Below are positions 1-10,028 of a stretch of DNA of 64,000 bases, piece by piece. A program made the translations under genes and the position numbers. The notes under the pieces were generated by a model. The model was not told the origin of the DNA and did not search any database. It saw nothing but the letters and a program-made list of their open reading frames with translations. Positions within the stretch are counted from its first letter, which is position 1, and each line of letters opens with the position of its first letter. This DNA is from Saprospiraceae bacterium (GTDB taxonomy: Bacteria; Bacteroidota; Bacteroidia; Chitinophagales; Saprospiraceae), in contig JADJTQ010000001.1 in NCBI GenBank assembly GCA_016711125.1, positions 744,001 through 808,000 on the forward strand, read 5' to 3'.

Positions 1-144
1 CACCGGGTGAAGGGAAGTGTTGTAAAAATTAATCTTCATAATTCGTCGATGGATACTGAGGCCGAAATACAGGTTTGAAAAAAAATATGAGTTCAAATCG
101 AACTTTTCATCGACACTTGGATCTTTTAAGAAAATAGTGTAGTC

Positions 145-693
145 ATGAAGAAATCGATCAAATATCTTACTGCTGTCGCCATAATGGGTTTAGCAAATAT
201 TGCAGTGGGACAGTCAGGTCCTACCTGTGGCCTTGGCAACTTAGGGTGGCTCTCAAATCTTGATGGGCATTGGCAAGCTTTAGTGAAAATAACTATAGGT
301 CAAGAGCAATCCGAGACTATGTACTATGCAGATTTTAGTACCACCTCGGATGGCCAGGCCGTATTAATGAAGGAGGAAAGTGATATTCCAAACGTGGGAA
401 AACTACATGGAACAAATCTAATCGGATTTGACCCCAATGACGGTAAAATTCACTGGTTTACTGTTGATAATCTCGGAACGACCCACGAGCATATTGGGTC
501 ATTTTCTAATCAACACCATTTTGTGATGGCCCGTCACAGTATGCAAAATGGCAAAAATTATAAGGAAGACATCTCCATGCATTTGAAGGGGAGCGACAAT
601 CTTGACCTGAAGGTGACTGCAACGATTGATGGAGTTATCCAGGAAATTATCGAAGGCACATTTGTGCGTGATCGGGCTACTGTGAATCCATAG
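145..693 (+). CDS. Secreted protein of unknown function (DUF1579-like fold possible)
   Basis: 182 residues. An N-terminal signal peptide (MKKSIKYL followed by a hydrophobic stretch, likely cut after VGQ near residue 23) places it in the periplasm or outside the cell. The mature part is rich in alternating beta-strand patterns and has a DGHWQA segment near residue 41, which recalls the calycin-like DUF1579 proteins, but the match is loose and no catalytic motif is visible. It stands alone, with about 160 bp before the next gene. Function unknown. Confidence 0.75.
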   Translation: MKKSIKYLTAVAIMGLANIAVGQSGPTCGLGNLGWLSNLDGHWQALVKITIGQEQSETMYYADFSTTSDGQAVLMKEESDIPNVGKLHGTNLIGFDPNDGKIHWFTVDNLGTTHEHIGSFSNQHHFVMARHSMQNGKNYKEDISMHLKGSDNLDLKVTATIDGVIQEIIEGTFVRDRATVNP

Positions 694-855
694 AGGCTGA
701 GCACTATAAACCCAATTCTTATTATGGAGATGGTTTTTCGATAGACTTTATATTATTGGTTCTTGAACTAATCTTGGGAGATCTTTTGTAGTTGCGGACC
801 AAATAACTTTCTCATATAAATTTACAGGTTCACTAAGCCTTTTACGAACTAATCC

Positions 856-1839
856 ATGTTTGAAAAGTATCACAATTTACTCTATTATTTCAGCCTATTT
901 CTGATTACCGGGATAGTGCATGCTTCTTCGCAGAAGATCTGGATTGATACAGATATTGCGATTGGTAAATTTGGCCATGATGTAGATGACGGTATCGCAC
1001 TGATTATGGCCTTACAAGCACCTCAGGTAGAAATTATAGGGATTAGCCTGGTCTCCAATCCAAAGTATGGATATAAGGTCTGTCAAAGAATTTTGAATTA
1101 TTACGGTAATCCAGGAGACGAATTCCCAGTTTATAAAGGGGCAAAGAGGGCTAATCAGCTAGGCAATAGTAATGAGGCGGTACGGGCACTAGCGGAAGCA
1201 CTAACCAGAGAAAAGTTGACAATAATAGCCTTGGGACCTGCCACAAATATTGCTTCCGTCTTGTTGTTGTATCCTGAATTAAAAGATCAGATCATCCAGA
1301 TCATATGGTGTGCTGGGAGAAGACCATTTTCACACTTTAATCCCGGCAAGGGAAAAATCAATGTATGCGATTGTAATTTTGACCACTCGACGACAGCTGG
1401 TAAAATCCTCCTAGCATCAGGCGTGCACGTTGTTTTATCCGGATATGAATCTGCCTCTTCCATTTATATCTCAATGAATGATATAATGCCTTTAAAAGAG
1501 AGTGATTATAAGCCTGATAAATGGTTGTATCAACAATTGCGTTCCTGGTTGAAAATTTGGTCTTTTTTCCTTGGATCTGAAGGCTTCATCCCATTTGATG
1601 CAGTTACCATCGGGAGCTTTCTTTATCCGAACTTGACCTCAATCAGTGAAAGAGTACCAGCACTCATAGAAGATCATCCCAATGATTCACTATCCATTTT
1701 TAAACGAAGGAAACTTTTTCTGGTGGTCTCACCTGATTTAGTTTCAACCAGTGAAGTCGACTATTGCTCGATGATAGATTTAGAATTTAAAGATGAAATG
1801 CTGCAGCTGCTCTTGAATCGTAGACCGGGGCACAGGTAA
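856..1839 (+). CDS. Inosine-uridine preferring nucleoside hydrolase family protein
   Basis: 327 residues. An N-terminal hydrophobic segment (residues about 7-24) ending near HASS suggests export. It is followed by the family's Ca-binding signature in slightly divergent form: IDTDIAIGKFGHDVDDG at residues about 31-47, giving DTD and DVDDG. The ALGPATNIASVLLLYP stretch is the typical family helix, and CDCNFDHS corresponds to the usual N-x-x-x-D-P-x-A region. The family cleaves N-ribosyl bonds of nucleosides to free base and ribose. The several-residue insertion inside the DTDxGxDDA motif is unusual. Substrate cannot be told from sequence. Confidence 0.85.
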   Translation: MFEKYHNLLYYFSLFLITGIVHASSQKIWIDTDIAIGKFGHDVDDGIALIMALQAPQVEIIGISLVSNPKYGYKVCQRILNYYGNPGDEFPVYKGAKRANQLGNSNEAVRALAEALTREKLTIIALGPATNIASVLLLYPELKDQIIQIIWCAGRRPFSHFNPGKGKINVCDCNFDHSTTAGKILLASGVHVVLSGYESASSIYISMNDIMPLKESDYKPDKWLYQQLRSWLKIWSFFLGSEGFIPFDAVTIGSFLYPNLTSISERVPALIEDHPNDSLSIFKRRKLFLVVSPDLVSTSEVDYCSMIDLEFKDEMLQLLLNRRPGHR

Positions 1840-1921
1840 TACACCGTTTACTTATGTAAAGGTCCACTATAAGATTAAGCACTATTATTTAGTAATCGTT
1901 TCTAAGTTAAATCGCATTAAA

Positions 1922-2710
1922 ATGATACAAAAATTAGCCGATCTCCAACCCATTATATTGATGGGTTTATTAATGACCATGTATACTCTGGAAAGTTTCA
2001 TGCCCTATCTGGAAAAGCCAGTGCATAAGCGAAGTCATGATATTCAAAACTTTATTCTTACTTTTCTATCCATTCTGGTTAATGGTTTAGTCGGCACAGG
2101 TGTTGTGCTAGTTATTATATTCACGGAAAGCCATAAACTTGGTCTTTTTAATCAAATTCAACTTCCCAGTGCTATTGAAATTTTGACAAGCGTTTTATTG
2201 CTTGATTTTGGCAGTTATTGCAACCATCACCTCTTGCATAAAATCCCCATTCTGTGGAGCTTTCACCGGGTTCATCACTCGGATCTTAATCTTAATACTT
2301 CATCATCATTACGCTTTCATCCTTTTGAGGTGGTTTATTCTCAGGGTTTATATTTCTGCATTGCCATAGGGCTCTTTGGAGTTTCCATGACGTCCTTTAT
2401 CATCTATGGGACAATGGCTTTGATTCTGGTCATCATCCAACACAGTAATATTCGATTTCCCGATTGGTTCGAAAAATACGGTCGCTATGTTTTTTCCACC
2501 CCTGGTTGGCACAAGATCCATCACTCGAATGAGCAGAGATTTACAGATAGTCATTATGGTGATGTTTTTACTTTTTGGGACCGTATTTTCGGAACCTGGC
2601 ATCAGATAAGACCTGACGAGATCAAATATGGGCTAAAAGAGTTTGCCGATCCAAAAAAGCAAAAGGTTGGATATCAACTTAGGTTACCGTTCATTAAAAT
2701 TTCCAAATGA
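1922..2710 (+). CDS. Sterol desaturase / fatty acid hydroxylase family membrane protein
   Basis: 262 residues with several hydrophobic helices (about 10-30, 42-68, 85-100, 138-170). The three histidine clusters of the di-iron membrane hydroxylase superfamily are all present: HHLLH (about 102-106), HRVHH (about 115-119) and HKIHH (about 198-202), the last followed by the usual GDVFTFWDRIFGTW. The family uses O2 and a di-iron centre to hydroxylate or desaturate lipids in the membrane. It starts 80 bp after the nucleoside hydrolase; no functional link is apparent. Substrate unknown. Confidence 0.9.
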   Translation: MIQKLADLQPIILMGLLMTMYTLESFMPYLEKPVHKRSHDIQNFILTFLSILVNGLVGTGVVLVIIFTESHKLGLFNQIQLPSAIEILTSVLLLDFGSYCNHHLLHKIPILWSFHRVHHSDLNLNTSSSLRFHPFEVVYSQGLYFCIAIGLFGVSMTSFIIYGTMALILVIIQHSNIRFPDWFEKYGRYVFSTPGWHKIHHSNEQRFTDSHYGDVFTFWDRIFGTWHQIRPDEIKYGLKEFADPKKQKVGYQLRLPFIKISK

Positions 2711-2770
2711 AAAGCTCCTTGGAGGTTCAGATGAGAGATTAGATATTGGGTTCTAAGGGTTCTCCTACGT

Positions 2771-4456
2771 TTATTTTCTTTTTTTCTTCTTGGTCTTTTG
2801 CTTTTTCATTTTTTCGAGATCAGGTTTTGGTAAAGATTTTTCGACGAGTATTTGTTGATCATCGTACATCGCTTTTCGAAATCCCTTTAGCACCCGTTCT
2901 TCCTGACTTGATTCCACTTCAAAAAATGAAAATGATTTAAGCATTTCAATTTTACCGATGGCAAAATCACTGCCTTTCATATACCGGTTGATGATGCCGA
3001 TTAAATCTGTTTTTTCCAACTTGTGCTTTGACCCAAGATTGATATAAAACCGGGTAAAGTCTTCTGAATATCCCGAATCGGCAGTGAGGCGATCTTCAAA
3101 GTGTTCCTTGGGTTTTTTTCGGTCCAGAGTTTTTCGTGTGCCTTCCTGACTCCAAATACCTTTATTTAATTCATCTTTCAATTGGATGGTGAGAAATCGC
3201 CCAATTAATTCCTGTCTACTCAAGTGAAAGAGCTTTTGGTCGATTGCTGGCAGATGCTGAATAATTTCCCGGTGCTCTACACTGATTTCCAAAAGGTTAT
3301 TGGTGTGGTCTTCTAAACTTTTTTCAATTAATTCCGCCTTGTCAGGTAGGCTGATCTCATTAAATTTGATACCTGTTTTGCGGGTAATAAAATGCAATCT
3401 TTTCATGTCTCTCCGGTCAAGGAGACAAACGCATTCACCCGATTTTCCAGCCCTGCCTGTACGGCCGCTACGGTGCACGTAGGCTTCCGCCTCGTCAGGT
3501 AAATCATAGTTGATTACGTGTGTAAGATCATTGACGTCAAGACCCCTGGCTGCTACATCGGTGGCAATGAGCAGATTTATTTGTTTGTTACGGAAGCGAT
3601 TTAATACCCGGTCGCGATGTCTTTGTGACAGATCGCCATGCAGTGCATCAGCTTTAAAGCCTTCCCGGTCAAGGTCTTCAGCCAGTTGAGCGGTGTCTTT
3701 TCTCGTTCGACAAAAAATGATGGTATAGATGTCTTTATGAAGCGACAGATAAAACCGAAGAAAATTGTACTTGGCCTTGTTTGAGACAAGGTAGTATCCA
3801 TGTGTAACAGTAGAAGTAGTTCGCACCCCCTCATCGACCGAGATCTTGACGGGATTGGTCATATAGGTATTTGCAATCGAGTGCATGGTAGAAGGCATCG
3901 TGGCCGAAAAAAGAAGCGTCTGTTTTCCTTTTGGTGTCGCGGCAAGGATCTGATCAAGTTCATCTTTAAAACCCATCGACAACATTTCGTCAGCCTCATC
4001 CAGTACTAGCCAGCGCACCTGATCTAATTGTAATTTTTTTCGATTGATCAAATCCAGAGTACGCCCAGGTGTACCCACCACCATATGGCATCCTTTTTTG
4101 AGGGCCGACATCTGCTGCGTCATGCTGGATCCACCGTACACAGCAACTACCCTGAATCCCTTAAGATCCCGGGCGTAATTTTCGATGTCGTTCGTAATTT
4201 GTAAACAAAGCTCCCTGGTCGGACAAAGTACGATCGTTTGGATCTCGCGAATCTCAATATGGGTGCGATGGATGATTGGCAGTGCAAAGGCAGCTGTCTT
4301 GCCGGTTCCCGTATGGGCCATCCCAATAAGGTCCTGATCAGACTTCATCAGGTGGTTTATAGCTTTATGCTGGATAGGAGTGGGACTTACAAAATTTATT
4401 CGCTCAAGCGAGGTAAGTAGTTCTGATTTAAGTCCTGATTCTGAAAATGATTTCAT
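2771..4456 (-). CDS. DEAD-box ATP-dependent RNA helicase with DbpA-like C-terminal RNA-binding domain
   Basis: 561 residues. Motifs in order: Q motif (SPTPIQ), Walker A AHTGTGKT (about 47-54), PTREL, GTPGR, DEADEML (about 152), SATMP, then domain-2 motifs ATDVAARGLDV and HRSGRTGRAG. Beyond residue 380 comes a linker, then a stretch at about 470-540 resembling the RRM-like DbpA/CsdA domain (FYINLGSKHKLEKTDLIGII), then a very basic tail ending KKKKRK. The family remodels structured RNA, often in ribosome assembly or cold growth. A second DEAD-box gene follows on the same strand side at 4,600; the two look separately expressed (143-bp gap). Confidence 0.92.
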   Translation of the reverse strand: MKSFSESGLKSELLTSLERINFVSPTPIQHKAINHLMKSDQDLIGMAHTGTGKTAAFALPIIHRTHIEIREIQTIVLCPTRELCLQITNDIENYARDLKGFRVVAVYGGSSMTQQMSALKKGCHMVVGTPGRTLDLINRKKLQLDQVRWLVLDEADEMLSMGFKDELDQILAATPKGKQTLLFSATMPSTMHSIANTYMTNPVKISVDEGVRTTSTVTHGYYLVSNKAKYNFLRFYLSLHKDIYTIIFCRTRKDTAQLAEDLDREGFKADALHGDLSQRHRDRVLNRFRNKQINLLIATDVAARGLDVNDLTHVINYDLPDEAEAYVHRSGRTGRAGKSGECVCLLDRRDMKRLHFITRKTGIKFNEISLPDKAELIEKSLEDHTNNLLEISVEHREIIQHLPAIDQKLFHLSRQELIGRFLTIQLKDELNKGIWSQEGTRKTLDRKKPKEHFEDRLTADSGYSEDFTRFYINLGSKHKLEKTDLIGIINRYMKGSDFAIGKIEMLKSFSFFEVESSQEERVLKGFRKAMYDDQQILVEKSLPKPDLEKMKKQKTKKKKRK

Positions 4457-4599
4457 GTAATGAATTTAATAGTAAGTGACCATGTGAAACAGTGGCAATC
4501 CGCCATTAATTCCGCTCTGTTTCTTGCTAAATAGATAAAAATGGTGATGGTGAAAAGTATTTAAAAAATTGAAGTCTGAAATGATAATCAGACTATATA

Positions 4600-5832
4600 T
4601 TATCGGCGCCGGGCATTGCCTTGGGTCTGTCGACCTCTGGGGTTGTTATTTTTTCGGTTATAATTTCTTTTTGGCCGAGCATTTGCATCCCAGACCGGTG
4701 CAGGTCCAAAACCCGGTGGAAGCGGTATTTTCATAATGACTCGTTCGATCAGTTTTTCGATCTTCGCAAATTTATGCATGTCATCTTCATTGATCAACGT
4801 CAAAGCGACCCCGGTTGTTTCGGCTCTTGCTGTACGACCCACCCGATGCACGTAGTCTTCGGCATCTCCCGGAACATCGTAATTAATGACCAGGTTGATG
4901 TCTTTAATGTCAATACCCCGACTCAATACATCGGTTGCTACAAGTACTCTTATTTGTTTCGATTTGAATCTGGCGAGTACCTCTTCTCGTTCGCTCTGCT
5001 CCAGATCTGAAGATATTTCCGCTACATCATTAGCCGATGTCTGGAGACTACGAGTGATCTGGTTAACCTTCTTTTTGGTCGAAGTAAATATCAGAATACT
5101 CTTATACTCTTTTTTGCCAGAGATCAACTCCCTGATTAAGGCAGATTTCTGGTCCTCGTGGGCCATATAGGCTGCCTGTAGTACTCCTTCTGCCGGTTTA
5201 CTCAATGACAAAGTGACTTCAAAAGGATCTACCAGCATCTTTTTGGCCAGCTGCTTTATTTTCGGAGGCATCGTAGCACTAAAAAGCAGGTTTTGTCTCT
5301 TTTTAGGTAAAAACGAGATAATTTTCTGGATGTCGTCATTAAAACCCATGTCCAGCATCCTGTCCGCTTCATCGAGGATAAGATGCTTTACCTTATCAAG
5401 TTTTACATATCCCAGATTAAGATGTGAAATGAACTTACCGGGAGTAGCTACAATCATATCTGCCCCTTTAGTCAGCGCTATTTTTTGCTGATCCCATTCC
5501 GATCCGTCACCACCGCCGTAGATAGCAATTGATTCGATATCCACAAAATAACCCAGTCCCTGAATTTGTTGATCGATTTGGATTGCCAATTCCCGGGTAG
5601 GCACAATCACCACAGTTTTCACTGAGTGGTCATTCACTGCTGACAGCATGTCAAGTATGGGCAAGATGAAAGCTGCTGTCTTCCCAGTACCGGTTTGGGC
5701 GCAGGCAAGGACGTCTTTGCCCGCTAAGATTTGGGGGATTGCCTGTTCTTGTATCGGTGTGGGCGTCTCATATCCCATATACGAAATGGCTTCGAGCAAT
5801 GACTCGTGCAGATTGAGATCCCTAAAATTCAT
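4600..5832 (-). CDS. DEAD-box ATP-dependent RNA helicase, RhlE-type
   Basis: 410 residues with the complete core: TPTPIQEQAIP, CAQTGTGKTAAF, PTRELAIQ, ATPGKF, DEADRMLDMGF, SATMPP, ATDVLSRGIDI and HRVGRTARAETTG. A short basic tail (RPKRNYNRKNNNPRGRQTQ) replaces a defined C-terminal domain, as in RhlE-type helicases. It likely unwinds rRNA or mRNA structure in the cytoplasm. Confidence 0.92.
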   Translation of the reverse strand: MNFRDLNLHESLLEAISYMGYETPTPIQEQAIPQILAGKDVLACAQTGTGKTAAFILPILDMLSAVNDHSVKTVVIVPTRELAIQIDQQIQGLGYFVDIESIAIYGGGDGSEWDQQKIALTKGADMIVATPGKFISHLNLGYVKLDKVKHLILDEADRMLDMGFNDDIQKIISFLPKKRQNLLFSATMPPKIKQLAKKMLVDPFEVTLSLSKPAEGVLQAAYMAHEDQKSALIRELISGKKEYKSILIFTSTKKKVNQITRSLQTSANDVAEISSDLEQSEREEVLARFKSKQIRVLVATDVLSRGIDIKDINLVINYDVPGDAEDYVHRVGRTARAETTGVALTLINEDDMHKFAKIEKLIERVIMKIPLPPGFGPAPVWDANARPKRNYNRKNNNPRGRQTQGNARRR

Positions 5833-6194
5833 GGATGAGAATGATCGTTTTGGTATTTAAGACTGCAAAGATACGATTATTAATGGTAGCACTCCGTTTA
5901 TTTCTATGGTGCATCATGTTAGGTGTCAGCCAGTTGTGGACAGCTTTAGCTACAAATTTGCGGCGCCAAGGGAATTGGCACCGCAAAGCCACCCTGCACG
6001 ATTTCCCTGGGCAGCTTTACCCCGTGATTTGCCATCGTGGGTAAATTACTGTTAGGAAGCTACCTAAACAAATTTGCGACGCCACCGCAAAGCGACTGCC
6101 GCAATTTACCACGCCAATGGGAATTGGCAAACATGAACCTTTTCCCTAAAAATCCGCAGGAAAAATTTTATCTTTCCAAAAATCAATTCTTCTC
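5833..6194. other. Intergenic stretch with short imperfect direct repeats
   Basis: No gene seen. Two related blocks lie at about 5,952-5,998 and 6,067-6,137. Each contains ACAAATTTGCG(G/A)CGCC and ACCGCAAAGC, and GGGAATTGGCA occurs at 5,970-5,980 and 6,119-6,129. The arrangement suggests an old local duplication rather than a regulatory site. Confidence 0.5.
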
Positions 6195-6839
6195 ATGAAG
6201 CAGATACTCATAATAGTAGTTTTGATCGGAGCAATGGGTTGCGGTACCGCCCAGACAATGAAAAAGGATAATGGCAAAGGGTGGATTTCGCTATTTGATG
6301 GCAAGTCATTAAGTGGATGGAAAGTATCCGACAATCCAATGTCAATACGGGTAGAGGATGGAGCCATAGTGACCAACGGCACCCGGGCTCATGCCTTTTA
6401 TGATGGACCGGTGCAGAATCATGATTTCAAAAACTTCGAGTTTAAAGCGGAGGTAATGACCTTTCCGAGTGCCAATTCAGGTATTTATTTTCATACGGTT
6501 TACCAATCGGAAGGCTGGCCATCCAAAGGCTATGAAGTGCAAGTCAATAATTCACAATCAGATTGGCGGCGCACAGGAAGTCTTTATTCCATTCAGGATG
6601 TCAAAGAAACTTACGTCAAAGACAACGTATGGTACACCGAATACATCAAAGTCGAAGGAAAAAGGGTGATCATCAAGATTAATGATATCGTAGTGGTTGA
6701 TTATACCGAGCCAGATATGCCTTTACGGGAAGAAGGCTCTAAGGGCCGCGTGATCTCAAATGGTACTTTTGCCTTGCAAGCCCATGATCCGGGCAGCAAA
6801 GTAATGTACCGCAACATCATGGTGAGGCCATTGCCTTAA
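6195..6839 (+). CDS. DUF1080 (3-keto-disaccharide hydrolase-like) lipoprotein
   Basis: 214 residues. The signal ends in a lipobox, GAMGC, with Cys16 as the probable lipidation site. The mature part starts with the family hallmark GWISLFDGKSLSGWK (about 29-43) and continues with NSGIYFHT and YEVQVNN, typical of the concanavalin-like DUF1080 fold. Family members cleave 3-keto-glycosides or bind sugars at the cell surface. It stands alone between the helicase gene and the convergent dehydratase gene. Confidence 0.9.
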   Translation: MKQILIIVVLIGAMGCGTAQTMKKDNGKGWISLFDGKSLSGWKVSDNPMSIRVEDGAIVTNGTRAHAFYDGPVQNHDFKNFEFKAEVMTFPSANSGIYFHTVYQSEGWPSKGYEVQVNNSQSDWRRTGSLYSIQDVKETYVKDNVWYTEYIKVEGKRVIIKINDIVVVDYTEPDMPLREEGSKGRVISNGTFALQAHDPGSKVMYRNIMVRPLP

Positions 6840-6945
6840 ATTTTACTCACCCATATTCTCTGCCCACCGCTCTCTGCTCTCACCCCCATGCCCTCTTCCC
6901 TCCGCCGCACGCCTTTGCTCCATGCCCTTTGCCCTCTGCCCTCTG

Positions 6946-7893
6946 CTAGAACGGTAATTCCTGCAAATCGACATTGCCACCTGAAATGATTAAGCCCACT
7001 TTTTTACCTTTGAACAGCTCAGGATGTTCTAAAACTGCAGCCAAGGGCACTGCACCAGATGGCTCGACCACAATCTTCATGCGCTCCCAGATCAGACGCA
7101 TAGCCTTGATGATGCTTTCTTCTTCAACCGTGAGAATGTCGTCAACATATTGGCTGATGACTTGAAAGGTTTTTTCCCCCAACATCGTACGTAGTCCATC
7201 GGCAATAGTGTCAATTCGGTCGTTGGTTTCAATTTTTCCACTTTTAAACGATCGATAAGCATCGTCAACGAGTTTGGGCTCGGCTCCATATACCTTAATC
7301 AAAGCATCATGATATTTACTTGAAAGGGCGGTTCCGCTCAAAAGTCCACCACCACCAACTGGCGCCATGAGTATATCTAAATCAGGAAAGTCTTCAAGCA
7401 GCTCCTTGGCGGCAGTAGCCTGACCGGCAATGATATGGTAATTGTTATAGGGATGAATAAATGTTGCTCCCGTACTTTCCAGTACTTCCTTCATTTTTTC
7501 CTCACGGTCCTTGATGAGGTTGCCCGATGTATAGATGGTGGCTCCATACTCCTCGACGGCATTGCGTTTGATCGAAGGAGCATTCTTGGGCATGACAATA
7601 TGGGCTTCAATGCCATGCATCTTGGCCGAAAGGGCTACCGCCTGTGCATGATTGCCCGAAGAATGGGTGGCGATACCTCGATATTTAAGATCATCGTCCA
7701 GAGCTACGACAGCGCTACTGGCACCTCGCATTTTAAAGGCCCCGACCTTCTGAAAGTTCTCACACTTAAAATATAAGGTTGCCTCGGTAAGTTGATTGAT
7801 GGTCTGATTGGTTAAAACAGGGGTGCGATGAATATAGGGCTGAATGGCTCGATGTGTTTTGGCGATATCCTCTCTGGTTGGTAGCTGATCCAT
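6946..7893 (-). CDS. PLP-dependent threonine/serine dehydratase (or serine racemase-like)
   Basis: 315 residues. The PLP-binding lysine lies in GAFKMRGA (Lys54); HSSGNHAQAVAL and the phosphate-binding GGGGLLSGTA are both present. The protein ends after the catalytic domain, without the ACT-like regulatory domain of biosynthetic IlvA, so it resembles catabolic threonine ammonia-lyases and serine racemases. The expected reaction is threonine to 2-oxobutanoate plus ammonia, or serine to pyruvate. Which substrate is preferred cannot be decided from sequence. Confidence 0.9.
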   Translation of the reverse strand: MDQLPTREDIAKTHRAIQPYIHRTPVLTNQTINQLTEATLYFKCENFQKVGAFKMRGASSAVVALDDDLKYRGIATHSSGNHAQAVALSAKMHGIEAHIVMPKNAPSIKRNAVEEYGATIYTSGNLIKDREEKMKEVLESTGATFIHPYNNYHIIAGQATAAKELLEDFPDLDILMAPVGGGGLLSGTALSSKYHDALIKVYGAEPKLVDDAYRSFKSGKIETNDRIDTIADGLRTMLGEKTFQVISQYVDDILTVEEESIIKAMRLIWERMKIVVEPSGAVPLAAVLEHPELFKGKKVGLIISGGNVDLQELPF

Positions 7894-8034
7894 AATTGCC
7901 TTTATTTGTTGAGAACCAATCTAACAAATTATTGTCAGTGCAAACAAGGATGGAATTTTGGTGGATTTGCAGACATAATCCCCATCGAAAAAATAAGGTA
8001 AGTGGATCTCAGATGGCATCAAAAAATTGCAAGA

Positions 8035-9108
8035 TCAATCCATTATAAAAGATGGGATCCCGCCGATTAAACTTAAGTTTTCGATTTCCCATTTTTGGTC
8101 CGGCTGATCTAATTTTAAACTGACATCATTGCAACTATATATTTCAATAGTCAGTTCAGAACCAAGTTCGACAGTAAAAATTGGATTAAGGGTGACACTA
8201 TTGGAAGCGATTAATTCCACGGTATTGGTCGATGGGACCATTCCAGATGAATTTACTGATATATTTGCCTGGTATGTACCGCTGGCAATGATGCCATTAA
8301 GGACAATGTTTTGCGGACAATCACCTGATCCGGCTTCAAAATTGGTGATATTATATGTGCAGGAAGATTCCGGCCTTGGATCGAAAAAGTCCATAACGAA
8401 GTAATCTCCGTTATCACCGGTTGAACGACCAAATCCAACCATACCGAAAGCACTGGTTCCATGGTAATTATTGGTGGATGTCGACATTCGGAAACAGTTT
8501 GAGCGATGACCCCAAAAACAACAAGCATCGTCGTAAATGAAATTGTAAATCGCAAGCGGTATGGCCGATATAAAGCCACTTCCGCTATAGCTATTCCAGG
8601 CAATATTTTCGCAGGTTCCCTCCGTACAACCGGGAAATGCACCGGTGATTCTGCCGTTAGAACTGGTGCCTCCTGAGCCGGTGTGGCTAAAAACATCCTC
8701 AGCTTGCATATAGTCAGCGTGTCCCTGGGCAACGTTGCAAAGATCCAACTCAACTCCCTCATATGGTAGTACCGAATAGACACTGGAGCCATATTGTACA
8801 CCATTTCTGGCAGCACGGGCAGCATTCAGTAAAATCAAGGCTTGTTCTTCAAAATCAAGATTTAAGAAACCGGAAGGCAAATGTAGATTGCCCAAAGAGC
8901 CGGGTGAAAGACCCTGGTTCGATTCTTCATGCCGGCGGCCAGCGTTAAATTGAGCCTCAATCTCGGGTTCGGTATTCGCATTCCACCAACTACTCCAGGG
9001 AAGTCCGGAAGTCAGATTTGGTGGAGTCTGTGCGTGAATTTCGGCTCCGGCAAGGCGTAGCAATCCTAATAAGGTCACCAGGACCCATTTTGTGTAGAGG
9101 TATCTCAT
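8035..9108 (-). CDS. Secreted CAP-domain (SCP/PR-1-like) protein
   Basis: 357 residues with an N-terminal signal (hydrophobic 8-22, cut near IHAQ). Residues about 85-240 show CAP features: LLNAARAARNG, an A-x-x-HADYMQ helix, FSHTGSGG, CENIAWNS and GHRSNCF. These carry the usual His/Glu/His positions. The C-terminal ~90 residues look like a beta-rich domain, possibly bearing a decayed sorting region, though no clear Por-secretion tail is visible. CAP proteins are extracellular and their bacterial roles vary. Confidence 0.82.
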   Translation of the reverse strand: MRYLYTKWVLVTLLGLLRLAGAEIHAQTPPNLTSGLPWSSWWNANTEPEIEAQFNAGRRHEESNQGLSPGSLGNLHLPSGFLNLDFEEQALILLNAARAARNGVQYGSSVYSVLPYEGVELDLCNVAQGHADYMQAEDVFSHTGSGGTSSNGRITGAFPGCTEGTCENIAWNSYSGSGFISAIPLAIYNFIYDDACCFWGHRSNCFRMSTSTNNYHGTSAFGMVGFGRSTGDNGDYFVMDFFDPRPESSCTYNITNFEAGSGDCPQNIVLNGIIASGTYQANISVNSSGMVPSTNTVELIASNSVTLNPIFTVELGSELTIEIYSCNDVSLKLDQPDQKWEIENLSLIGGIPSFIMD

Positions 9109-9360
9109 TGTTCAATTTCTCTATGGTGTGGGGTTCACTTCGCATAGGGAAACGACAATCAAATCAATATCAAACTGTTTAAATGATGCGAAAGGCCGTA
9201 ACATAACGGGACGCAAAATATTAAAAAAAAATAATATGTGTAACCTGTCCCTAGTCTAACCTTATCAAATTCCAGGCCGAAATGTTGATTATCAATTCAT
9301 TAGCTTGAAAAAAAATAATTTGGAGCTTTTGTAGTTTGCAGTGACCCTCCCATATCTCGT

Positions 9361-9935
9361 TTGATAGATCGGGGATCCAGCGAAATGTTAGTTGATCATG
9401 TCAAATATAAATCCCTTTCACTAAGTGGTACCGATGAATTGGCAGGGCCTACCAGTTATCAGAGTGGATCTGCTAAAGCAAAAGAACGCCACTGGGAGCG
9501 AGCATACAGAATCGTCGCTGCATTTGATCAGGCTTGCAAAAATTCTGGCATTCGTGGAGCCTTGTATCCCCATACTCATTGGATTTGCGACACTCCCCAT
9601 TCGCAACAAAAAATATTGGATGGCGCCCAGGTAGAAACTATAAGTCTAGCTTTCTGCTCTGATCATTGGTATGCCAACCAGGCATCGATTGAATTAGATG
9701 AAACACTTGAGATGCCATCATGAAACGACTTAATTATGTGGTCTTAACCAATGGCCGTTTCTCGGGGAATCGTTTTCCAGACTCTGCAATTAGATCAGGG
9801 TGAAATCGATGTGGCCTGGCTGTTGGCTAAATCATGAAATTCGGATATCAAGGGCCTATTTCGAGTCAAGGTTGGGGTATCGGCGGAGATCTTTTTTAGT
9901 TACACGAAGCTTTTGTCGATGGAAGATGATATTTG
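9361..9935 (+). pseudogene. Relic of a sugar phosphate isomerase/epimerase-like gene
   Basis: The first part (9,361-9,723, 120 codons) contains AFDQACKNSGIRGALYPH and HTHWICD, resembling part of a xylose-isomerase-type TIM barrel. After its stop the homology seems to continue in other frames: EIDVAWLLA near 9,810-9,830, and YQGPISSQGWGIGGD around 9,842-9,890, which matches the usual C-terminal GYDGPIGLQGYGIGGD-type motif. Several frameshifts separate the pieces, so it is read as a decayed gene. The intact TIM-barrel gene at 16,106-17,056 is a different, complete member of the superfamily. Confidence 0.55.
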
Positions 9936-10028
9936 AAATACCGGTATAAAAATGAAACTGATTTATGGCCGTTGAAATAGTTTTCTAACTTACCTGACAA
10001 ACTACTCGACAACTAGCCATTCCTGAAA

